DNA of 64,000 nucleotides from Streptomyces sp. NBC_01465. Lineage in GTDB: Bacteria; Actinomycetota; Actinomycetes; Streptomycetales; Streptomycetaceae. Shown here piece after piece: positions 1 through 6,587 of this stretch; position 1 is the first letter of the stretch, and every line of letters begins with the position of its first letter. The stretch is from NCBI RefSeq assembly GCF_036227325.1, contig NZ_CP109467.1:7936001-8000000 (forward strand), given 5' to 3'. Both the position numbers and the translations under genes were made by a program. A model generated the notes under the pieces. That model ran no database searches and was not told where the DNA came from. It saw only the letters and a program-made list of their open reading frames with translations.

Positions 1-800
1 CCTCTCGTCGCCGTCCGGGCCGACCCCGCACGGCGCCCACCATCAGGCAATTGATCCTGCGGTTGGCCCAAGAGAACAGCAGCTGGGGCCACCGCCGGAT
101 CCAGGGCGAACTCGCGCGCCTGGGCCACCCGATCGCCCCGTCCACGGTCTGGCAGATCCTGCAGGACGCCGGCATTGACCCGGCCCCGCAGCGCTCCGGC
201 CCGACCTGGCGCCAGTTCCTGAAGGCCCAGGCCCACGGCATCCTCGCCGCTGACTTCCTGCACCTCGACACCATCTCGCTCCAGCGCCTGTACGCCTTGG
301 TCTTCATCGAGCACGGCACCCGCCGCGCCCACCTCGCCGGCGTCACCGCCCACCCCACCGCCCAGTGGACCGCCCAGCAGGCCAGGAACCTCACCATGAC
401 GTTGGGGTGCCGCATGGACTCGCTGCGCTTCCTGCTTCGGGATCGGGATACGAAGTACACCCGCACCTTCGACGCCGTCTTCAAGGCCGACGACGTGGAG
501 ATCCTGCTCAGTCCGCCCCGGGCGCCGAGGGCCAACGCGATCTGCGAGAGAGTCGTGGGTACCCTCCGCCGCGAGGTACTCGACCGGATCCTGATCTACA
601 ACGAGGCCCACGCCGTGGCAGTAATGACCCAGTACATCCGGCACTACAACCGGCACCGCCCCCACCAATCCCGGCAGCAACTGCCCCCGGACAGGCCCGA
701 ATCACCCGCCCCGGTCACCGTGACCGACCTCCAGACCCACGGGATCCGGCGACGGTCCGTCCTGGGGGGCTTGATCAACGAGTACCACCACGCCGCCTGA
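1..800 (+). CDS. Integrase-core (rve) transposase, 5' end outside window
   Basis: DDE-type transposase of the IS3/IS481-like integrase-core class; it would cut and join IS ends. The frame is open from base 3 to the left edge, so the N-terminal part lies outside the window; the TTG at 51 is not the real start because the readable residues before it (PGRPRTAPTIRQL) already match the family. Visible parts are an HTH_21-like segment (WGHRRIQGELARLG), then the core with catalytic Asp residues in AADFLHLDT and DRDTKYT and the Glu in ANAICERVVGTLRRE, and a C-terminal HYNRHRPHQS motif. The core looks intact. Inverted repeats were not identified. Whether the element is mobile depends on the missing left part. 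Confidence 0.85.
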   Translation, partial: SRRRPGRPRTAPTIRQLILRLAQENSSWGHRRIQGELARLGHPIAPSTVWQILQDAGIDPAPQRSGPTWRQFLKAQAHGILAADFLHLDTISLQRLYALVFIEHGTRRAHLAGVTAHPTAQWTAQQARNLTMTLGCRMDSLRFLLRDRDTKYTRTFDAVFKADDVEILLSPPRAPRANAICERVVGTLRREVLDRILIYNEAHAVAVMTQYIRHYNRHRPHQSRQQLPPDRPESPAPVTVTDLQTHGIRRRSVLGGLINEYHHAA

Positions 801-919
801 TGGAACGGCATCGCCGCAGCGCGCACCACTGAATCGCATTTTCGAGCGGCACAGCATCCCGTGCTGAGCGTGTTCGAGGCCATAGCCTGGCTGCCGCTGA
901 CCCCGCACCCCCCGTTGAA

Positions 920-1085
920 CGCCTGATCGACTACACGGCTGAGGAGATCCGCCGACTGCTCCACCAGACCGTACGGCACGTCCACCAGCACCCCGCCGTG
1001 ATCGCCGCCCAGTCGCTTGGCGCAGAACCCACCAAACCATCGCAAAACGCATCCACTGCCGGCAGCGACGACAACGAGCTCTCGA
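920..1085 (+). pseudogene. Remnant of a transposase C-terminus (IS701-like)
   Basis: Two short coding-like pieces in different frames read as the tail of an IS701-like DDE transposase: LIDYTAEEIRRLL (about 925-963) followed, after a frameshift, by AWRRTHQTIAKRI with a basic end (about 1014-1075). The WRR.HQ...A basic tail is typical of that family's C-terminus. No open frame joins them. The rest of 801-1420 holds no gene I can support. Confidence 0.45.
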
Positions 1086-1420
1086 AACTCCCCTGTAGTA
1101 CAGGGACCGCTTCGCCAGTCGTTCGGCCGTGGAGCAATTCTTCCAGGCGAGGGGAAGGCAGGGAGCCGACCGGCTCGATCAACTGCGGCAGTCGAGCTCC
1201 GATGAGACGACGCGACCAACGGCTAACCGAACACCAAGATCATAAGAAGGGCGAGCTCGGCAGGCTCGCGCAGCATCCGGCCGCCGTTCGAGTGGGGTCC
1301 AGCGTGCCGAGCATGGGGCAATCAGGCGGCTCCGGGAATAGCGAGCGTGTTCGCGCACGCCTAATTACGGACACATGAGAGCTTTCGCCTATTGTCCGGT
1401 ATGCGGAGGTAATGCAGGTT

Positions 1421-3649
1421 ATGCGCCAAAAAGCGTCGAGCAGGCGTCGATACGGAATCCCCAGATGGGCGTCAGCGGTAGCGCTGGCACTCGGCGTCGC
1501 AGTCGCCTCTGCGGGCGTGGTGCCCTCCGCTTCCGCGCTCAAGCCGAACGACCGTGGACCGAGGGCGAAGTCTGCCGTGACCACCGCCGCCGCCGGAAAG
1601 GCCGGAGGCTCGCGGGCTGCACGCAGGGCCGACGTTCCGTCGGCACCGGTCACGGTGTACGCCGAGGACTTCGAGAACGTCGCCGCAGGCTCGGAACCGG
1701 TGCTGCTGACCTCCTACCAGGGCACGTCGGGCATGAAGTACACCGCCGACCCCGCCTGGCTCCAGGACTGCAACGGATGGGTGCTGAACAAGGCGGACTC
1801 GGAGACCTTCGCGCCGGGACTGAGGGAGTGCGAGAACTCGTTCTTCTGGACCGAGCTGCGTGACATCACCGCGGGGATCGGGTCCTACCAGGGGCGCCCG
1901 GTCCCCGACACCAACCACGCCGTGGCCGGGTTCACCAAGAACCTTTTCGTCCCGGTGGGCGCTGTGGAGTTCCAGACCGTCAGTCCGATCCCCCTGGGCT
2001 CCGCCAACCGGTTCCTCACGGCAGCGGTGACCTCCGGCGCCGGAAACTGTGACCTCGCCGGCCCCAAGCTGGAGTTCGACCTGGTCAACGGTGTCACCGA
2101 GTACCCGGTGACCGTCGATCCGATCAACCCCTGCACCGACGCCGACCGGAAGGAGTACCCGGGGATCCAGAGTCCCGTCTTCGTGGTGCACAAGGCCGCC
2201 GACAAGCCGAAGATCTTTCCGGGGAACTCGGTCGGCGTGATCATGCGCAACGCCGAGACGACGTCGAGCGGCAACGACGGGGCGTTCGACGACATCCAGG
2301 TGCTCGATGTGACTCCCCAGGTGGAGAAGGCATTCTCGCCGTCGCCGGTGGCGGTGGGCGCGACCTCAACGCTGACGTTCACCGTGACCAACACCTCGGA
2401 CCTGCTCACGAAGCAGGGCTGGTCGTTCACCGACCACCTGCCGCCGGGCCTGACCGTGGCCGACCCGTCGAAATCCGCCACCAGCTGCACAAACGGCAAG
2501 GTCACCGCGACCGCCGGGGGCGGTTCGGTCGGCTTGGCGGGCGACCTCGACGCCGGCCAGACGTCCTGCACCCTGAGCGTGGACGTGACCTCCGGCACGG
2601 CCGGGACCTACCAGAACTGCGCCGCCAACACCTCGGACCTGATCGGGGTCCTGCCGCCGGCCTGCGCCAGCGTGGTCTTCGCCATCCCCCAGTACAAGAT
2701 CACCAAGACCGCGGACCCGGCCCGGGGCAGCAGCATCGCGCCGGGCACCAAGGCCACCTACACGGTGGTCGTGCAGAACACCGGCACGGTGCCGGTGGAT
2801 GCCACAGCGGTCGACGACCTCAGCAGCGTGCTCGACGACGCGGCCTATCAAGACGACGCCCACGCCACCTCCGGCACCGTCACCTATGCGGCCCCGAAGC
2901 TGTCCTGGTCGGGGACGCTGCAACCCGGGCACAGCGCGACGATCACCTACGCGGTGACGGTGAACTCCACGGACACCGGGGACGGAAAGCTGGACAACCA
3001 CGTCACCGGCGACCGCCACTCGAACTGCCGCACGGGCACCGAGGCCGGCTGCACCAGCGACCTCACCGTCCGAAGCCTGGTCGTGGCGAAGACCGCCGAT
3101 GTCTCGAAGGCCGACCCCGGCCAGCGGGTCACCTACACCTTCAAGGTCACGAACCCCAACGGAAATACCTACTCAGGGGCCACGCTGACCGACGACCTGA
3201 CGAAGGTGCTTGACGACGCCACCTGGAACAACGACGCCACCGCGACCTCCGGCACCGCCACCTACGCGGCCCCGGTACTCACCTGGACCGGCGACGTGTC
3301 CGCGGGCGGAACCGTGACGATCACCTACTCGGTCACCGTCAACAACCCCGACACCGGCAACCACCGGCTCGACAACACCATCGTGGGCCCCACCGTCTCC
3401 AACTGCGCCGCCGGCTCCACCGACCCCGGCTGCTCCACCCACGGGAGAGTCCCCCCCAGCGCGGGCCCGAGCCCGAAACCGAGCCCGAGCCCGAGCCCGA
3501 GCCCGAAACCGAGCCCGAGCCCGAAACCGGGCCCGGACTCGCTGGCCGACACCGGCAACGGCCCCCTCATCGGGTACACGGTCCTGGCCGCCGCCCTCGC
3601 CCTCACTGCCGGCACCCTCCTCACCACCGCCGTGCGCCGCCGGAAGTAG
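1421..3649 (+). CDS. LAxTG-anchored surface protein with DUF11 repeats
   Basis: Secreted cell-surface protein of unknown role, about 742 aa. ATG 1421 is chosen over ATG 1412 because GGAGGT at 1405-1410 is 10 nt away from 1421 but only 1 nt from 1412. A basic N-terminus and hydrophobic stretch (WASAVALALGVAVASAGVV) form a signal peptide ending near ASA. After a beta-rich N-domain come three DUF11-type Ig-like repeats (VEKAFSPSPVAVGATSTLTF, ITKTADPARGSSIAPGTKAT, VVAKTADVSKADPGQRVTYT). A Pro-Ser-Lys spacer of PSP units crosses the wall, and the tail is SLADTG, a hydrophobic helix and RRRK, a sorting signal of the LAxTG type used by class E sortases in actinobacteria. No sortase gene is next to it. 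The stop codon abuts a tRNA-Pro fragment, so the gene probably came with, or was truncated by, an integrated element. Confidence 0.88.
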   Translation: MRQKASSRRRYGIPRWASAVALALGVAVASAGVVPSASALKPNDRGPRAKSAVTTAAAGKAGGSRAARRADVPSAPVTVYAEDFENVAAGSEPVLLTSYQGTSGMKYTADPAWLQDCNGWVLNKADSETFAPGLRECENSFFWTELRDITAGIGSYQGRPVPDTNHAVAGFTKNLFVPVGAVEFQTVSPIPLGSANRFLTAAVTSGAGNCDLAGPKLEFDLVNGVTEYPVTVDPINPCTDADRKEYPGIQSPVFVVHKAADKPKIFPGNSVGVIMRNAETTSSGNDGAFDDIQVLDVTPQVEKAFSPSPVAVGATSTLTFTVTNTSDLLTKQGWSFTDHLPPGLTVADPSKSATSCTNGKVTATAGGGSVGLAGDLDAGQTSCTLSVDVTSGTAGTYQNCAANTSDLIGVLPPACASVVFAIPQYKITKTADPARGSSIAPGTKATYTVVVQNTGTVPVDATAVDDLSSVLDDAAYQDDAHATSGTVTYAAPKLSWSGTLQPGHSATITYAVTVNSTDTGDGKLDNHVTGDRHSNCRTGTEAGCTSDLTVRSLVVAKTADVSKADPGQRVTYTFKVTNPNGNTYSGATLTDDLTKVLDDATWNNDATATSGTATYAAPVLTWTGDVSAGGTVTITYSVTVNNPDTGNHRLDNTIVGPTVSNCAAGSTDPGCSTHGRVPPSAGPSPKPSPSPSPSPKPSPSPKPGPDSLADTGNGPLIGYTVLAAALALTAGTLLTTAVRRRK
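3462..3532 (+). repeat. Short tandem GAGCCC/GAAACC-type repeat coding a PSP spacer
   Basis: In-frame hexamer-like units (gagcccgagcccgaaacc) encode Ser-Pro and Lys-Pro dipeptides of the wall-spanning spacer of the LAxTG protein. Such tracts change length by slippage; this is protein spacer, not a CRISPR. Confidence 0.75.
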
Positions 3650-3655
3650 TCCTGC

Positions 3656-3686
3656 GGTCGCAGGTTCAAATCCTGTCGTCTCGACA
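3656..3686 (+). other. 3' fragment of a tRNA-Pro gene (probable att site)
   Basis: The stretch begins with the T-arm and ends with the acceptor 3' strand of a tRNA: GCAGG / TTCAAAT / CCTGT followed by CGTCTCG and ACA. A 5' acceptor strand starting with C is implied, as in proline tRNAs of streptomycetes, whose 3' ends read almost the same. No D-arm or anticodon arm precedes it: the sequence just upstream is the end of the surface-protein gene. A lone tRNA 3' end is what a tyrosine-integrase element leaves at one attachment site; pSAM2 of Streptomyces is known to use a tRNA-Pro end. No integrase is visible, so the element itself is inference. Confidence 0.65.
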
Positions 3687-3712
3687 GTTTTAGTCGGTAA
3701 AACATGCAGGTC

Positions 3713-3746
3713 AACGGCCGGTTCGAGGTTACTCGAACCGGCCGTT
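3713..3746 (+). terminator. Perfect 15-bp hairpin
   Basis: Arms AACGGCCGGTTCGAG and CTCGAACCGGCCGTT flank a GTTA loop; no mismatches. It lies 63 nt after the surface-protein stop and 27 nt after the tRNA fragment, so it may be the original terminator of the tRNA-Pro gene carried along with the att site, and may also end the surface-protein transcript. Confidence 0.75.
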
Positions 3747-3833
3747 GGTCGTTTGACTGGCGGGAACCCCCTTAACTGATAAGCGGAGGCTGTCCTGAAC
3801 TTCGTGTATGCCCCGGGGCGACCCGTCTGAAAT

Positions 3834-3846
3834 GAGACGTCGTCTC
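3834..3846. promoter_or_regulatory. Small palindrome before the broken GH97 gene
   Basis: GAGACG-T-CGTCTC is a perfect 6-1-6 palindrome 17 nt before an ATG (3864) that has a good ribosome site (GGAAGG). It could be an operator left from the original GH97 promoter. Short palindromes are common in this GC range, so support is weak. Confidence 0.25.
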
Positions 3847-3960
3847 TGTCGGGAAGGATCACCATGGGTATCAAGGACGAACGCCCGCGCGAGAGTGCGA
3901 ACATCGCAAACAGGGGGGCGAGTTGGCACGAGCATCCGAGCGTGACCGGGAACTGGCAAG

Positions 3961-4959
3961 GTGCTGCGCATCGTCACCCTGACCACCGGCGCGGGCCTGG
4001 CCGGCGTGGACTTCGCCGCCTCGCACGGCATGCAGTTCATCGAGTTCGACTCCGGCTGGTACGGGCCCGAGCACAGCAGCACCGACGCCACCGCACCGAT
4101 CCCCGCCCTCGACCTGCCCGCGGTGATCTCCCACGCGGCGCAAAAGGACATCGGTGTCCTCCTCTACATCAACCCCCTGGCGATGAGCGATTCCGACGCC
4201 CTCTTCGCCCTCTACCGGAGCTGGGGAGTGGCCGGCGTCAAACTCGGCTTCATCAACGACGGAACCCAGGCCATGACCCAGCAGATCATCTCCTGGGTGC
4301 GGACCGCCGCGGCCAACCACCTCCTGGTCGACTCGCACGACGACGTCCGGCCGTTCGGCTTCGAGCGCACCTACCCCAACTGGATCAGCATGGAAGGGGT
4401 ACGCGGCAACGAGCACTTCCCCACGGCCACCCACAACCTGCCCCTCCCCTACACCCGCAACATCGGCGGCCCGATGGACTACACCATCTGCTACGGGCAG
4501 TCCCGCGACCAGACCACCAACGCGCACCAGATGGCGATGGCGGCGGTCTACTACCAACCGCTGAACTTCCTTTACTGGTACGACTCACCGTCCAAGTACG
4601 CCAACACCGCGAACTGGCCCGGTCTGCCCTGGTTCGACGCCATCCCCACCAGCTGGGACGAGAGCCGAACCCTCACCGGCGCCATCGGCCAGTACATCGC
4701 CGTCGCCCGGCGCAAGGGCGCCACCTGGTACCTCGGCACGATGACCAACGAGAACCCCCGCACCCTCGCCATCCCGCTGTCCTTCCTCGACGAGGCCCGT
4801 GGCACCTACACCGCGACCATCTATGCCGACGGAACCCCGGGAACCAGGCCCTGTACGACCCCCCTCACCGTCAGCACCCGAAACGTCACCCCTGCAACCG
4901 TTCTCAACGTGTCGATGGCCCCGGCAGGCGGCCAGGCCGTCATCCTCACCCCCGCGTGA
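3961..4959 (+). pseudogene. GH97 family glycosidase, N-terminal domain missing
   Basis: The 332-aa frame matches the catalytic (beta/alpha)8 barrel and C-terminal domain of GH97 alpha-glucosidase/alpha-galactosidase: LTTGAGLAGVDFAASHGMQF, FDSGWYG, FERTYPNWISMEGVRGNEHF and LPYTRNIGGPMDYT. Full enzymes are about 600-700 aa and start with a beta-sandwich of some 250-300 residues and an export signal; here an in-frame TGA at 3943 closes the frame just upstream and no such domain exists. An ATG at 3864 with a good ribosome site opens a different frame and reaches the junction, as if a deletion removed the front of the gene and shifted the frame. The position that carries the nucleophile Asp in retaining members reads KLGF, as in the inverting SusB-like branch. 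Likely not functional; starting at GTG 3961 is only formal. Confidence 0.7.
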
Positions 4960-5001
4960 ACCGACGCACGGTCCGGCCGCGGCGGCCCTGCGCCGACGGC
5001 T

Positions 5002-5025
5002 GCGGTCCGGAGGCACCGGGACCGC
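5002..5025. terminator. Hairpin between convergent GH97 remnant and GH43 gene
   Basis: GCGGTCC (5002-5008) pairs with GGACCGC (5019-5025) across a 10-nt loop in the 84-nt gap between two convergent genes. It is a plausible bidirectional terminator of modest strength, with no U-tract. Confidence 0.4.
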
Positions 5026-5043
5026 CACAGGTGTCTGCAGGCA

Positions 5044-6540
5044 CTAGCGAACCAGGGGTGCGTAGTCGAACCAGTCGAAGTGGGCTGTCCCGGTGGCGGC
5101 GTAGAGGCTGATGACGCGTCCGGTGAAGCCGCCGGCGACCTCGGTGGAGAGGTAGCGGCCGTCCAGGGTGGCCAGCTCGGTCGCCGTTCCGTCGGCGGAC
5201 TCGAAGCCGAAGACCAGGGAGTCGGGGCCGGTGCGCGCGCCGTGCGGCTCGGGGGCGGGTCCGGTGCGGACGAAGAGGGTCACCGGGCCTGCCGGGAGGG
5301 TGTGTTCGGCGGTGACGGTGCGCAGCGAGCCGATCCTGGCGATGACCGAGAGTCGGCCCCCGGGGGTCGCCTCGATGCTGTAGTGGTGGAACTCGTCCAG
5401 GCGCACGGCGAGCCCGCCGCTGCCCTCGGCCGTATCGATCAGGGTGCGGGCACGGAAGGCGAGGTGCTGCTGGCGGCGGCCCAGCAGGACCACGTCGGGC
5501 TCGTCCAGGGAGGCGCCGCGGGCGCGCAGGGTCAGCCAGCTGTCGCGCTCCTTGGTGCTGACCAGCTCGGTGGGCCGGTCGCGCAGGGAGATCCAGTGGT
5601 GTGCCAGGTCGCCGGGCTCGAAGTCGTCCCGCTCCGGCTCGGGGGTGGGGGCCGCCACCAGCCAGGGCAGCTCGGCGCGCTCCACGCCGACCTCGCCGAT
5701 CACGGGCCAGCCGTCCTCCCAGCTGACCGGGGCCAGGAAGGTCTCGCGGCCGAGTACGTGCCAGCCGGGGGTGCCGCCCTGGGGCCGGACGGCCAGCAGC
5801 AGCATCCACCAGCTGCCGTCGGGCGCCTGCACCAGGTCGGCGTGGCCGGTGTTCTGGACAGGCTTGTTGGTGCCGCGGTGAGTGAGGATCGGGTTGGCCG
5901 GGCACGGCTCGAAGGGGCCGCTGGGCGAGGGGCCGCGGGCGATGGAGACGCTGTGGCCGCGTTCGGTGCCGCCCTCGGCGAGCATGAGGTACCAGTGGTC
6001 GCCGATGCGGTAGAGGTGCGGCGCCTCGGGCGCGATGGAGCCGGGGGTGCCGGACCAGACAGGGTAGGGCTCGCCGAGGATTTCGCCGGTAGAGGGGTCG
6101 AGGCGGACCTGGGCGACCCCGGCGTAGGTGCACCAGCAGGTGCCGTCCTCGTCCCAGGCGAGGTCGGGGTCGATGCTGGGGACGCCGGGGACGCGGACGG
6201 GATCGGACCAGGGGCCTGCCGGGTCGGCCGCCGTGTAGACCATGTTGCCGCCGCCGGAGGCGACATTGGTGACGATCAGCCAGAAGCGACCGTCGTGGTG
6301 GCGCAGGGTAGGGGCGTAGAGGCCTCCGGAGGAGGGGGTGTCCGGAGGGAGGTCGAGCTGGCTGGGGCGGTCCAGGGCATTGCCGATCTGGGTCCAGTTG
6401 ACCAGGTCGCGGCTGTGGAAGACGGGCAGGCCGGGGAAGTACTCGAAGCTGGAGCAGACGAGGTAGTAGTCCTCGCCGACCCGGCAGACGCTGGGGTCGG
6501 GATGGAAGCCCGGGATCACCGGGCTGGTGGCGGAGGTCAT
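5044..6540 (-). CDS. GH43 beta-xylosidase / alpha-L-arabinofuranosidase
   Basis: 498-aa enzyme hydrolysing xylo- or arabino-oligosaccharides. It has no signal peptide, so it acts in the cytoplasm on imported sugars. The N-terminal five-blade propeller carries the GH43 triad: base Asp15 (FHPDPSV), pKa-modulating Asp124 (SIDPDL) and acid Glu172 (APEAPHLY). From about residue 310 follows the beta-sandwich typical of GH43_11/12-type XynB enzymes (DDFEPGDLAHHWISLRDRP...). Length and domain order fit full-length members. It is the second gene of a leftward pair, 47 nt behind the GH3 gene, and AAGGAC lies before the ATG. Exact preference (xylosidase or arabinofuranosidase) cannot be told from sequence alone. 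Confidence 0.9.
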   Translation of the reverse strand: MTSATSPVIPGFHPDPSVCRVGEDYYLVCSSFEYFPGLPVFHSRDLVNWTQIGNALDRPSQLDLPPDTPSSGGLYAPTLRHHDGRFWLIVTNVASGGGNMVYTAADPAGPWSDPVRVPGVPSIDPDLAWDEDGTCWCTYAGVAQVRLDPSTGEILGEPYPVWSGTPGSIAPEAPHLYRIGDHWYLMLAEGGTERGHSVSIARGPSPSGPFEPCPANPILTHRGTNKPVQNTGHADLVQAPDGSWWMLLLAVRPQGGTPGWHVLGRETFLAPVSWEDGWPVIGEVGVERAELPWLVAAPTPEPERDDFEPGDLAHHWISLRDRPTELVSTKERDSWLTLRARGASLDEPDVVLLGRRQQHLAFRARTLIDTAEGSGGLAVRLDEFHHYSIEATPGGRLSVIARIGSLRTVTAEHTLPAGPVTLFVRTGPAPEPHGARTGPDSLVFGFESADGTATELATLDGRYLSTEVAGGFTGRVISLYAATGTAHFDWFDYAPLVR

Positions 6541-6587
6541 CGGTGTGAAGTCCTTGGCGGCGTGGTGGGCGGGTGAGTGAGCGCAGT

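Noticed and set aside
1240..1653. 137-aa minus-strand frame before the surface protein
   Set aside because: Ala-rich shadow overlapping the signal peptide region of the real gene; no ribosome site.
3462..3532. Short repeated units as a possible CRISPR
   Set aside because: Units are about 6 nt without spacers and encode the Pro-Ser wall spacer in frame.
3650..3690. A functional tRNA gene
   Set aside because: Only the T-arm and acceptor 3' strand exist; upstream bases code for the end of the surface protein and cannot fold the rest of a tRNA.
3864..5111. 415-aa frame starting at a good ATG before the GH97 remnant
   Set aside because: Only the first ~33 codons could be real; beyond the junction it reads the GH97 gene in the wrong frame (Arg/His/Pro-rich).
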